This document shows, piece by piece, positions 41,056 through 49,521 of a stretch of DNA of 64,000 nt. The stretch is from contig JBGPBV010000020.1 in the NCBI GenBank assembly GCA_041481445.1, forward strand, positions 1 to 64,000, written 5' to 3'. Positions within the stretch are counted from its first letter, which is position 1, and every line of letters starts with the position of its first letter. The position numbers were made by a program, and so were the translations under genes. The notes under the pieces were generated by a model. That model was not told the origin of the DNA. It made no database searches and was given only the letters and a program-made list of their open reading frames with translations. Origin of the DNA: AA29 sp041481445 (GTDB taxonomy: Bacteria > Acidobacteriota > Vicinamibacteria > Fen-336).

Positions 41056-41945
41056 GAGGAGACCCCCGAGGGCACCGAGCGCCGGGGCCGGACGCCGGAC
41101 GGAGTCATGGGCAGCACGGGCGGCGTGATCGCGTGCGAGGGGGCGGCCACCGGCGGCGCGGCCGCGCCTCCGACCGGCGGGACCGCTCCTCCCGCCGGCG
41201 GGACCGCGTCCGCCGCGGGCGGAGCGGCTCCTCCCGCGGGCGGCCGGCGCAGCGGGGCCACACCCGCGGTGGCCGGAGCGCCCTCCGACGGCACGCCCTC
41301 CGTCGCGGCGGGGGCGCCCTGCGTCGCCAACGGGACCTCGGCCTCGTCGGATGGGGCCGCTTCGGTTGCGGGCGCGGCGGAGCCCGCCGGCGGCGGACCT
41401 TCCGCCGTCACCGTGGCCGGCCGGTACCGCATCGTGTAGTGGAACTCGCCGTTCTCGCCCTCGCTGAGGGGGAACACGGTGTCGAAGCTCCCCCCTTCCT
41501 CGAGGGCGCGCATGAACTGCCACCCGACCTCGGGCGAGCGCACCATCGCCTGCACGTCGAGCGCGATCTCGCCCTGGTGCACGGCGGGCGCGATCGACAC
41601 GAGGCGGGCCCCGTCGGGCAGCCTCTCCTCCAGGCGCGCGAACAGCCCCGTCCACGAGAACGCGCGGCGGTACACGAGGTCCTTGACCACCAGCCAGCGC
41701 GCGAGGGCCTTGGGCTCCGGGTTCAGGTTGCGCAGGCTCGCCTGCTCGGCCCGCAGGCTGGCCGAGGCCTTCTCGAGCTGCAAGACCTCGTCGTGCAGGG
41801 CCGAGGTGCGCCGGGGCAGCAGGGCCCGTACCACGAGGGCGTGGCGCGCGGTGAGCGCGAGCACGGCCACGGTCGCGACCGCGAAGATGAGGTTGGGCAG
41901 CCGCTCGTTGCGGAACGGACGGCGCGCGAGGTTGGCCGGCCTCAT
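41052..41945 (-). CDS. pilN: PilN-like assembly protein with Pro/Ala-rich tail
   Basis: The 297-residue protein starts with the typical PilN motif 'RPANLARRPFRNERLPN', the cytoplasmic peptide that binds PilM. A membrane helix (~20-40), coiled coil and ferredoxin-like domain follow (~95-180). The last ~110 residues are Pro/Ala/Gly/Val-rich ('GGAVPPVGGAAAPPVAAPSH'), which PilN normally lacks. The ATG overlaps the pilM stop (ATGA). Confidence 0.83.
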   Translation of the reverse strand: MRPANLARRPFRNERLPNLIFAVATVAVLALTARHALVVRALLPRRTSALHDEVLQLEKASASLRAEQASLRNLNPEPKALARWLVVKDLVYRRAFSWTGLFARLEERLPDGARLVSIAPAVHQGEIALDVQAMVRSPEVGWQFMRALEEGGSFDTVFPLSEGENGEFHYTMRYRPATVTAEGPPPAGSAAPATEAAPSDEAEVPLATQGAPAATEGVPSEGAPATAGVAPLRRPPAGGAAPPAADAVPPAGGAVPPVGGAAAPPVAAPSHAITPPVLPMTPSGVRPRRSVPSGVSS

Positions 41946-42925
41946 GCCGGCGCTCCCAGGCAGGCGGCCGCCCCCGCCAGCGCGTGAGCCGCCGGTCCGG
42001 GATCGGGGGTGCCGAGCACGCGCCAGGGGTCGACCGGCTCCGGCCGCACCCCCAGCGGCGGCTCCAGCACCGCCGCCGCCTCGTCCGGAGGGAGCGCGGT
42101 CACACGGAACAGGACCTGCTCCAGGCCGGGGCTGCCCAGCCGCTCGCGGGCGTACACGAGGGTCTGCGCGGCCTCCCGGGCCACTTCCGCGGGCGAGTTC
42201 ACGATCGCGCCGGTCAGCGTCCGCGCGAGCACGGGCCAGCCGTGCCGCACCAGGACGAGGGTGGCGTAGCCCTCGTCCCAGTTCACGAGGAGCCGGTCGC
42301 CCCCCGATTCCGGACCGAAGGCGGAGCGGCACAGGGCCAGCGCGCTCAGCTCGACCAGGCCGGGCTCGAGGCCCACCGAGAGGCACACCTCCTCGTAGGC
42401 CTCGACCACGCTGCCGAGCGCGGCCACCGCCACCAGCGCGTCTCCCGCGCGCGGCGAGCGGACGTGGGCGACACGCGCCTCGCGCACGTCGAAGGGCAGC
42501 GATTTCCGGAGGCGGAAGCGGACGAGCTCGTCCAGCTCCGAGGCGCGCGCGGCCTGGAACTCGGCGGGGGGGACGAGGGCGACCCGGCCCACGGGATCGG
42601 GCAGCACGAGGGCCACCGGCGCCCCGCCCAGGACCCCCGCCCGCTCGAGCGCGCCCCGCAGCGCGGTCCGGAAGCGGTCAGGGTCGGCCAGGTTGTCCTG
42701 GGTCAGGGAGGGCTGGAGGACGCCCGGGGGCAGCTCCACGACGGCGGCCGCGGCCAGCGCGATCGCCCGTTTCTCGCGGCGCAGGCGGACCACGCCGATC
42801 CCGCCCGGCCGCACCTCGACCGCCACCTGGGGACGCTCGGGCTCGAGCAGGCTCCGCCAGGCGCGGGCGGCGAGGCCGGCCACGGCGGGGCGGCCCGAGG
42901 ACAGGACGGGCGGCGCCGCCGTCAC
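41942..42925 (-). CDS. pilM: PilM-like actin-fold assembly protein
   Basis: The 327-residue cytoplasmic protein matches the PilM/GspL-N fold: 'VAVEVRPGGIGVVRLRREKR' near the start, 'VALVLPDPVGRVALV', 'FRLRKSLPFDVREARVAH' and 'LLVNWDEGYATLVLVRHGW'. PilM binds nucleotide and the PilN N-terminus and forms the cytoplasmic ring next to the ATPase. The GTG at 42925 overlaps the stop of the ATPase gene (GTGA). Confidence 0.82.
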   Translation of the reverse strand: MTAAPPVLSSGRPAVAGLAARAWRSLLEPERPQVAVEVRPGGIGVVRLRREKRAIALAAAAVVELPPGVLQPSLTQDNLADPDRFRTALRGALERAGVLGGAPVALVLPDPVGRVALVPPAEFQAARASELDELVRFRLRKSLPFDVREARVAHVRSPRAGDALVAVAALGSVVEAYEEVCLSVGLEPGLVELSALALCRSAFGPESGGDRLLVNWDEGYATLVLVRHGWPVLARTLTGAIVNSPAEVAREAAQTLVYARERLGSPGLEQVLFRVTALPPDEAAAVLEPPLGVRPEPVDPWRVLGTPDPGPAAHALAGAAACLGAPA

Positions 42926-44553
42926 CCCACCTCCACGAACGTCACCTTGTTGATCTCGTGGAGGGTGGTGTGCCCAGCCAGGGCCTTGTTCACGGCCGAC
43001 TCGCGCAGGAAGACCATCCCCTCCTCGCGCGCCGCCCGCTTGATCTCGGCGCTGGAGCGGCGGGCCAGGATCAGCTCGCGCACGTTGTCGCTGAGGTCGA
43101 GCAGCTCGGAGATGGCCATGCGGCCCTTGTACCCGGTCCCGCCGCACTCCAGGCAGCCCGCCCCTTCGTAGAACCAGACGTCGCCGTAGGTGGCGGGGTT
43201 GAGGCCGGACTCGGTGAGCATCTGCGGGCTCGCCCGCACCTTGCGCTTGCAGTGCAGGCAGATGGTGCGCACCAGGCGCTGGGCCTGCACGCAGTTGAGG
43301 GCGGACACGAAGTTGTAGGGCTCGATCTTCATGTTGAGGAAGCGGCCCAGCACGTCGATGACGTTGTTGGCGTGGACGGTCGTGAAGACGAGGTGGCCGG
43401 TGAGGGCGGACTGGATCGCGATGTCCGCCGTCTCCGCGTCGCGGATCTCCCCCACCATGATCTTGTCGGGGTCGTGGCGCAGGATCGAGCGCAGGCCGCG
43501 GGCGAAGGTCAGCCCCTTCTTCTCGTTCACCGGGATCTGGGTGATGCCCTTGAGCTGGTACTCGACGGGGTCCTCGATGGTGATGATCTTGTCCTCTTCG
43601 CTCTTGATCTCGCTCAGCGCGGCGTAGAGGGTGGTGGTCTTGCCGGAGCCGGTGGGCCCGGTCACCAGCACCATCCCATACGGCTCGCGGATGAAGCGCC
43701 GGAAGCGCGCCATCTCCTTCTCGTCGAAGCCGAGGACGTCGAGGCGCAGCGAGGTGAACTGCTCGGACAGGCTCTCCTTGTCCAGGATGCGGATGACCGC
43801 GTCCTCGCCGTGCACGGAGGGCATGATCGAGACGCGGAAGTCGATCGACCGGCCGCGGATCTTCACCCGGAAGCGGCCGTCCTGGGGCACGCGCTTCTCC
43901 GCGATGTCCAGCTCGGCCATGACCTTGATGCGGCTGATGATCGTGGCGTGGTGCTCCTTGGCGATCGGCTTCATGGCCGGCTGGAGCACCCCGTCGATGC
44001 GGTACTTGATCACGACCTCGGTGTCGCGGGTCTCGATGTGGATGTCGGAGGCGCGGCGGTTGAGGGCGTCGAACACCGCAGAGTCGATGAGGCGGATGAT
44101 CGGCGAGGCGTCGGCTTGGATCTTGTCGATGGAGAGGACGTCCTCCCCGTTGTCGTCGTCGCGGAGGATCTGGATCTTGAAGGACTCCGAGGCCTCCTCC
44201 AGGACCCGCGTGGTGCCCGAGCCGCGCTTGAGGGCCTCCCCGATCGCCGTGGGCGTACCCACCGCGGGCTGGATGGGGGTCTGGAGCAGCAGGCTCAGGT
44301 CGTCCACCACCGTGATGTCGGTGGGGTCGGCCATCACGAGCACGAGGCGGCCGTTCTCGCGCCGGTAGGGCAGGAAGTTGTAGCGGAACATCAGCTCGAC
44401 GGGCACCGACTGCAGGATCTCGGGGTCGGGGGCGAAGGAGCCCACGTCCACGTACTCGAGCCCGTAGCGGGTGGCCAGGGCGCGGGCCGCCTCCTCCTCG
44501 GAGGCGCCGCCAACCGCGCCCGGCACCGTCGGGATGCGGACGGGATCCGCCAT
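42922..44553 (-). CDS. PilB/GspE-type assembly ATPase
   Basis: This hexameric ATPase powers pilus or pseudopilus assembly. The 543-residue protein has an N-terminal GspE-N/MshEN-like domain (~1-150), then the Walker A 'GPTGSGKTTTL' (~299-309), Asp box 'TIEDPVEYQ', Walker B 'ILRHDPDKIMVGEIRDAETA' and His box 'GHLVFTTVHAN'. A tetracysteine zinc site ('CLHC' and 'CLECGG') is also present. The zinc site is typical of GspE/PilB and absent from the retraction ATPase PilT, of which there is none here. It starts 4 nt after the platform gene. Confidence 0.93.
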   Translation of the reverse strand: MADPVRIPTVPGAVGGASEEEAARALATRYGLEYVDVGSFAPDPEILQSVPVELMFRYNFLPYRRENGRLVLVMADPTDITVVDDLSLLLQTPIQPAVGTPTAIGEALKRGSGTTRVLEEASESFKIQILRDDDNGEDVLSIDKIQADASPIIRLIDSAVFDALNRRASDIHIETRDTEVVIKYRIDGVLQPAMKPIAKEHHATIISRIKVMAELDIAEKRVPQDGRFRVKIRGRSIDFRVSIMPSVHGEDAVIRILDKESLSEQFTSLRLDVLGFDEKEMARFRRFIREPYGMVLVTGPTGSGKTTTLYAALSEIKSEEDKIITIEDPVEYQLKGITQIPVNEKKGLTFARGLRSILRHDPDKIMVGEIRDAETADIAIQSALTGHLVFTTVHANNVIDVLGRFLNMKIEPYNFVSALNCVQAQRLVRTICLHCKRKVRASPQMLTESGLNPATYGDVWFYEGAGCLECGGTGYKGRMAISELLDLSDNVRELILARRSSAEIKRAAREEGMVFLRESAVNKALAGHTTLHEINKVTFVEVG

Positions 44554-44557
44554 CTCT

Positions 44558-45769
44558 TTAGACCCCCTGCCGCTCGACGCCGCCGATGGCCTCGAACAGC
44601 GGCAGGTAGAAGGCCAGGAGCATGGCGGCCACGACGAAGGCCATGAACACGAGCAGGACCGGCTCCACGAGCGACAGCACCTTGGCCATGCTCGTCTCCA
44701 TCTCCTCGTCGTAGAAGTCGGCCACGGAGTTGAGCATTTCCCCCAGCGCGCCCGTCTGTTCGCCCACCTTCACCATCTCGAGGGTCAGCTGGTCCATCAT
44801 CCCCGTCGACTCGAGCGCGTTGGTCAGACTCCGCCCCTCGCGGATCTGGTGCGTCGCTCCGGATACAGCCGCGGCGATGGCCTTATTCCCGATCGAGTTC
44901 CCGGCCACCTCGAGGGCGTTGAGGAGGGGCAGTCCACCCTGGAGCAGGGCGGAGAGCGTCCGCGCGAGCTGGCTGGTCGCATACATCTGCATCAGGCGGC
45001 CGAAATACGGCAGCGCGAGGAGGAAACGGTTGATCGTGATCGCGGAGCCCTCCCGCCGCGCCCAGGCCTTGAAGCCCAGCCAGGACCCCACCACGGCCAG
45101 GACCACCCAGAACAGGTTCCGCTTGAAACCGAGGGCGATCGCCATCAGGACACGCGTGACCAGCGGCAGCTCCAGGTCCATGCCGTTGTAGAAGTCCTGG
45201 AACTGCGGGATCACCTTCAGGAGCATGACCGCGAGCAGCACCCCCATCATGACGAACAGCATGATCGGGTAGACGGAGGCGGCGATGGCCCGCTTGCGGA
45301 GCGCGTTCGTGAGGCGCAGGTACTGGCCCAGCCGCCGCAGGACTCCCTCCAGGTTGCCGCTGCGCTCCCCGGCGATCAGGCTCGCGGACAGGATCGGCGG
45401 GTAGAGCTGGCCTTCGGCCTTGAAGGCGTCGGAGAGGGCTACCCCCGACTTCACCTTCTCCCGGATCGTCTCCAGCGACCGCTTGAAGGTCGGCTCCTGC
45501 TGCCGCTCGAGCATGATGTCAAGGGACTGGACCAGGGGCAGCCCGGCCTTGAGCAGCGCGGCCAGCTCCTGGGTGAAGGTGAGCAGCCGCTCGGTCGGGA
45601 TGTGGGGCCGGCGCAGGCCCAGGTCGCGGAGGCCGAACCCGCGGCGGACGGAGAAGAGGTAGTACCCCTTCTGCTCGAGGTCCGTGCGGAGGGCGGACTC
45701 GTCCGGGGCGGAGAACGTCTGCTCCACCACTTCCCCCGACGGCGTGCCGACCTTGCAGACGTAGTCCAT
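44558..45769 (-). CDS. PilC/GspF inner-membrane platform protein
   Basis: The 403-residue protein has two GspF domains (~65-190 and ~265-390) and three membrane helices, near 170-190, 215-240 and 375-400. Signatures include 'FTQELAALLKAGLPLVQSLDI', 'LSASLIAGERSGNLEGVLRRL' and 'MVKVGEQTGALGEMLNSVADF'. It is the rotor-like platform turned by the ATPase. It is the first gene of the eleven-gene operon. A GC hairpin covers part of its ribosome-binding region. Confidence 0.92.
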   Translation of the reverse strand: MDYVCKVGTPSGEVVEQTFSAPDESALRTDLEQKGYYLFSVRRGFGLRDLGLRRPHIPTERLLTFTQELAALLKAGLPLVQSLDIMLERQQEPTFKRSLETIREKVKSGVALSDAFKAEGQLYPPILSASLIAGERSGNLEGVLRRLGQYLRLTNALRKRAIAASVYPIMLFVMMGVLLAVMLLKVIPQFQDFYNGMDLELPLVTRVLMAIALGFKRNLFWVVLAVVGSWLGFKAWARREGSAITINRFLLALPYFGRLMQMYATSQLARTLSALLQGGLPLLNALEVAGNSIGNKAIAAAVSGATHQIREGRSLTNALESTGMMDQLTLEMVKVGEQTGALGEMLNSVADFYDEEMETSMAKVLSLVEPVLLVFMAFVVAAMLLAFYLPLFEAIGGVERQGV

Positions 45770-45775
45770 GCGCTC

Positions 45776-45792
45776 CGGCCCCCGAGGGGCCG
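45776..45792 (-). promoter_or_regulatory. Hairpin overlapping the pilC-type ribosome-binding site
   Basis: A perfect 7-bp stem (45776-45782 with 45786-45792, 3-nt loop) ends 6 nt before the start codon of the platform gene. Its proximal arm takes up the G residues of the CCGGAG Shine-Dalgarno, so it could limit translation of the first operon gene. AT-rich sequence just upstream (GTTAAATTAG, minus strand) may hold the operon promoter, but no clean hexamer pair is visible. Confidence 0.35.
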
Positions 45793-45865
45793 ATCGTCTA
45801 ATTTAACAGGCCGCAGCCAAGATCCAAAACTGCAACGACTTGCGGCCAGCCGCCCCGCTGTCGGG

Positions 45866-47179
45866 TCAGCGCGCCCGGGCCACCACGAGCGTCATGTCGT
45901 CCTCGGCCTGGGCGCCCGCGGACCAGCCCTGGACCTCGCCCAACAGGGAGTACAAGGCGATACGGGCGGATGATTCCCCGCCCAGGCGCACGGCCGCCTC
46001 CTTGAGGCGCTCGACGCCGTACATCTCGCCGCCGGGGTTCGCGCGATCGGTGAGGCCGTCGCTGTAGAAGACGAACAGGTCGTCGCGCTCGAAGGGCACC
46101 GAGCCCTGCTCGTACTCGGAGTCCTCCACCAGGCCGAGCACGGTCCCGCCCTGCATGAGGTCGCGGGCCTCGCGCCGGGGCGCCACGAGGAACGGGTAAT
46201 GGTGGCCGGCGTTGACGTAGTCGAGGCTTCCGGCCTCCAGGTCGAAGACGCCGAAGAAGAGGCTGGCGAACAGGCCATTGGGGACGACGTCCCAGAACAT
46301 CCGGTTCACCTTGGCCACCAGCGTCTGTGGGCAGACGTTCTCCGCCTCCACCTGGGCGCGGATCGAGGCCTTGAGGTTCGCGGCCAGCAGGGCCGCCGGC
46401 ACCCCCTTGCCCATCACGTCGCCGATCGCGAAGGCCAGGCGGTGCGGGCCGAGCGAGACGAAGTCGTAGAAGTCGCCCCCGATCTCGCGGAAGGGGATGA
46501 ACTCCCGCGCGACCTCGAGCCGCGCGTGCTGGAGGGGCACCGGGAGCAGGCTGCGCTGGACGTTCGAGGCCAAACGCAGCTCCTCCGCCATGCGGCTGGC
46601 CAGCACCTCCAGCCGCCCGTAGAGGCCCTGCAGCTCCGCGTTCTTGCGCGAGAGCTCCGACATCCAGCCCCGCACGCGCACCGCGGAATGCACGCGGGCC
46701 AGGAGCTGGCGCTCGCCCAGGCCCGCCGCCACCACGTCGTCGATGGCGGCCTGGTAGGCCGGACGGAGGCGCGGGCGCGAGCCCTCGCGCATCACCAGGA
46801 GCACCGCCGGCCGGGAGGTCTCGTGGCGGTCGGCCAGCGGGGCCAGCACGCGGCTCAGGCCGCGCGTCCCCAGCGCCGCGTCCAGGAGCAGGACCTCGAA
46901 ACCGGCGTCGGCGAGGCCGTCCGCCTCCTCCACCCCGAACGCGGACATGTCGTAGGCGCGCGTCAGCAGGCGCCGGCGGCGCACTCCCGGCAGCCGGCCG
47001 ATCAGCGCGACGCGCGGGCGCGGGGCGGGGGGCGGCGGCACGGGGGTCGCGGCGCGGGGCGACTCCGCGGTCAAGACGCGCGCGACGTCGAGGGCGGCGT
47101 CGCCGGCCGAGGATCGGCGGGCCGCGCGCGGCCGCCGGCGCTCCGGCACGGCCATCCAGCCCTCACGCGGCGCCGCCAT
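45866..47179 (-). CDS. SpoIIE/RsbU-type PP2C phosphatase with degenerate receiver domain
   Basis: The 437-residue protein has a disordered N-terminus (~1-55), a receiver-like domain (~56-170), a coiled linker, and a PPM phosphatase domain (~205-437) with metal Asp236 in 'EIGGDFYDF' and Asp254 in 'IGDVMGKG'. Such phosphatases act on anti-anti-sigma proteins or regulators. The receiver copy keeps Asp100 ('LLLDAALG') and the Asp147/148 pair, but the conserved Lys-Pro is replaced by Ala152-Gly153, so normal phosphorylation is doubtful. It overlaps the response regulator stop (TGATG) and lies 96 nt upstream of the secretion operon on the same strand. Confidence 0.85.
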   Translation of the reverse strand: MAAPREGWMAVPERRRPRAARRSSAGDAALDVARVLTAESPRAATPVPPPPAPRPRVALIGRLPGVRRRRLLTRAYDMSAFGVEEADGLADAGFEVLLLDAALGTRGLSRVLAPLADRHETSRPAVLLVMREGSRPRLRPAYQAAIDDVVAAGLGERQLLARVHSAVRVRGWMSELSRKNAELQGLYGRLEVLASRMAEELRLASNVQRSLLPVPLQHARLEVAREFIPFREIGGDFYDFVSLGPHRLAFAIGDVMGKGVPAALLAANLKASIRAQVEAENVCPQTLVAKVNRMFWDVVPNGLFASLFFGVFDLEAGSLDYVNAGHHYPFLVAPRREARDLMQGGTVLGLVEDSEYEQGSVPFERDDLFVFYSDGLTDRANPGGEMYGVERLKEAAVRLGGESSARIALYSLLGEVQGWSAGAQAEDDMTLVVARAR

Positions 47180-47865
47180 CAGGTGGGATCGACGAACTTG
47201 TACCCGGTCCCGTGGATGGTGAGGATGTAGCGCGGCTCCGAGCCGCTGTCGCCGATCTTGGCGCGCAGCTTGGCGATGTGGGTGTCGACGGTGCGGGTGG
47301 ACGGATAGCTCTCGTAGCCCCACACGTCCTCGAGCAGCTTCTCGCGGGACACGGTGTCGCCCTTGCGCTCGATCAGGTAGCGCAGCAGCTCGAACTCGCG
47401 CGGGGAGAGGTCGAGGGCCTCCCCGCCCTTCTTGGCCTGGTAGACCTCGAAGTCCAGCTCGATGTCGGCGAACCGGTAGCGGGCCAGGCGCTTCTTGCTC
47501 CCCTCCGTCCGGCGCAGGATCGCGCGCACGCGGGCGAGCAGCTCGCGGATCGAGAAGGGCTTGGTGACGTAGTCGTCCGCGCCCAGCTCCAGGCCCACCA
47601 CCTTGTCGATCTCCTGGCCGCGCGCGGTCAGCATCACGATCGGCTTGTCGAACCCCTCGCCGCGCAGGGTCTTGCAGACCTCGAGGCCGGAGAGCTTCGG
47701 CAGCATGATGTCGAGGATCACGAGGTCGGGCTTGGCCGCGCGGGCCCGCTCCAGGCCGGTCACGCCGTCGGAGGCGGTGAGGACCTCGTAGCCCTCGAAC
47801 TCGAAGTTGTCCTTCAAGCCGAGCACCATGTCGGGTTCGTCTTCGACGACGAGAATCTTTGCCAC
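47179..47865 (-). CDS. OmpR/PhoB-type response regulator
   Basis: The 228-residue regulator has a complete receiver (~1-120) with acidic residues at 9-10, phosphoacceptor Asp52 ('ILDIMLP') and Lys102 ('DDYVTKPF'). A winged-helix DNA-binding domain follows (~130-226: 'LSPREFELLRYLI', 'STRTVDTHIAKLRAKIG', 'HGTGYKF'). It is the partner of the kinase 8 nt upstream. The GTG at 47865 begins exactly at the conserved receiver strand. Targets are unknown; the downstream secretion operon is a candidate. Confidence 0.92.
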   Translation of the reverse strand: MAKILVVEDEPDMVLGLKDNFEFEGYEVLTASDGVTGLERARAAKPDLVILDIMLPKLSGLEVCKTLRGEGFDKPIVMLTARGQEIDKVVGLELGADDYVTKPFSIRELLARVRAILRRTEGSKKRLARYRFADIELDFEVYQAKKGGEALDLSPREFELLRYLIERKGDTVSREKLLEDVWGYESYPSTRTVDTHIAKLRAKIGDSGSEPRYILTIHGTGYKFVDPT

Positions 47866-47873
47866 TGGGTGGA

Positions 47874-49439
47874 TTATCTCCCCGTTCCGCTCTTGCCCAC
47901 AGGAAGGACCAGCGTGAACGTGCTGCCCTTGCCGGGGGCGCTCTCGAGCTGCACCTCGCCGCCGTGCGCCTCCATGATGTGGCGGACCAGGGCCAGGCCG
48001 AGACCGCTGCCCTTGGTCTCGTGCACCAGGCTGTCCTCGCCCCGGTAGAACTTCTCGAAGATCTTCTTCTGCTCGCTGCGCGGGATGCCGATGCCGCGGT
48101 CGGTCACGGCGACCAGGACGTGCGAGCCCTGCCAACCCACGTCGATGCGGATGGACTTGACGTCGCGGGAGTACTTGATCGCGTTGTTCACGAGGTTGAG
48201 GATGGCCTGCCCCAGGGCCTCCTCGTCCGCGGGGACGTGCGGCAGGTCCTCCTCCACGTTCACGGCCAGCTCGAAGCCCTGCTGCTCGATCTGGAAGCGG
48301 TAGGACTCGATGACGTCGCGCACGACGCGGGCCACGTCGGTGGGGGCGAACCGGTACTCCTTGCGCCCGGCCTCGATGCGCGAGAAGTCGAGGATGTTGT
48401 TGATGAGCTGGGTGAGGCGGTGGCTCTCCTTGTTGATGACGCGGTAGTACTGCTGGGCCTTCTCCGGGCTGGGCACGCGCCCGAGCTCGAGGGTCTCCGC
48501 GAAGAGCCGGACCAGGGCCAGCGGCGTCTTGAGCTCGTGGCTGACGTTGGCCACGAAGTCGCTCTTGAGCCGGGCCAGGTGCACCTCCCGGCGCACGTTG
48601 CTGTAGACGAGGTAGAGCCCGGCGGCCAGCATCAGGTCGATGAACCCGATCACGGACACCGTCCCCATCTCCCACCAGCGCACGCCCTGCTCGATGGAGA
48701 CGTCCTTGTAGCGCATGGCGAGCTTGAGGCCGTGGAACGAGAGGCTGTCCATCGGATGGTAGACCTCGAAGCGGCCGTCGGGGGTGGGGGCCGTCTCGTA
48801 GATCACGTCCGCCCCGCGGCTGACGCGGACCACCAGCGTCTGGTCGGGGTTGGGGAAGTCCTTCTCGAAGTACTTGCGTATGAGCCGCCGCTGGACGAAC
48901 TCGGGCGCGTAGCGGTAGCGCAGGATGCCGGACACGGTGCCGTGCGTGTCGACCCAGGGCACGGCCTCCTCGTTCGAGGGTCCCGCCGGCGGGTCCATGC
49001 CCGACAGCACCTCGCGCGGCGTCTCCGTCCACTTGCCGGGCCTGGGCGCCGGCCGCGTGCGCCCGGGAGAAGAGCCCTCCAGGCGCAGGCTCACGAACAT
49101 GTCGGGGTCGAAGCCGGCGTCCTGGAGGGCGGGCCCGATCGCCTCCCGCCGTCCGTCGAGCAGCCTCTCCCCGCCCACGGCGCGCGCGGCGTCGAGGGCC
49201 TGGCTCTGCGCGCTCATGACCAGGTCCTTCTCGACGTAGTACAAGGTCCGCTCGGCCCGCTTGACCTCCAGCGCCTGCTTGCCCTTGGCCAGCTCGGGCA
49301 CGAACTCGATCGAGACGTACGACAGGGCCAGCGACGGCAGCAGGACCGCGCCCACGAAGATGGAGATCAGCCGGCCCTTGCCGTCCTGCGGGGCCGAGAC
49401 GTCGCGGGTGGGATCGCCCACGGACGACGAGGGTACCAT
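47874..49439 (-). CDS. Sensor histidine kinase with periplasmic domain
   Basis: The 521-residue kinase has two membrane helices (~25-43 and ~258-280) around a 215-residue periplasmic sensor of unknown ligand. HisKA follows with His301 in 'NVSHELKTPLALV'. The HATPase_c domain has the N box 'LVNNAIKYS', G1 'DRGIGIP' and G2 'GSGLGLALVRHI'. It pairs with the PhoB-like regulator downstream and the SpoIIE-type phosphatase after it. The ATG at 49439 is preferred over 49577 because the longer frame overlaps the upstream gene and adds a non-conserved basic stretch. An imperfect inverted repeat lies upstream. Confidence 0.9.
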   Translation of the reverse strand: MVPSSSVGDPTRDVSAPQDGKGRLISIFVGAVLLPSLALSYVSIEFVPELAKGKQALEVKRAERTLYYVEKDLVMSAQSQALDAARAVGGERLLDGRREAIGPALQDAGFDPDMFVSLRLEGSSPGRTRPAPRPGKWTETPREVLSGMDPPAGPSNEEAVPWVDTHGTVSGILRYRYAPEFVQRRLIRKYFEKDFPNPDQTLVVRVSRGADVIYETAPTPDGRFEVYHPMDSLSFHGLKLAMRYKDVSIEQGVRWWEMGTVSVIGFIDLMLAAGLYLVYSNVRREVHLARLKSDFVANVSHELKTPLALVRLFAETLELGRVPSPEKAQQYYRVINKESHRLTQLINNILDFSRIEAGRKEYRFAPTDVARVVRDVIESYRFQIEQQGFELAVNVEEDLPHVPADEEALGQAILNLVNNAIKYSRDVKSIRIDVGWQGSHVLVAVTDRGIGIPRSEQKKIFEKFYRGEDSLVHETKGSGLGLALVRHIMEAHGGEVQLESAPGKGSTFTLVLPVGKSGTGR

Positions 49440-49455
49440 CCGCCCCGGGCCGGGT

Positions 49456-49499
49456 CCGTCCACAAAACGCAACCTTGAGTGAAACGTTGTGATGGACGG
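49456..49499. repeat. Imperfect inverted repeat upstream of the histidine kinase gene
   Basis: CCGTCCACAAAACG (49456-49469) pairs with CGTTGTGATGGACGG (49485-49499), with one mismatch, one bulged A and a 15-nt loop. The surrounding 80 bp is less GC-rich than its neighbours. It could be an operator for the HK-RR-phosphatase operon, or an mRNA hairpin closing the upstream gene. Confidence 0.5.
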
Positions 49500-49521
49500 C
49501 CGGGGGCGAGCCTGCCGCCGA

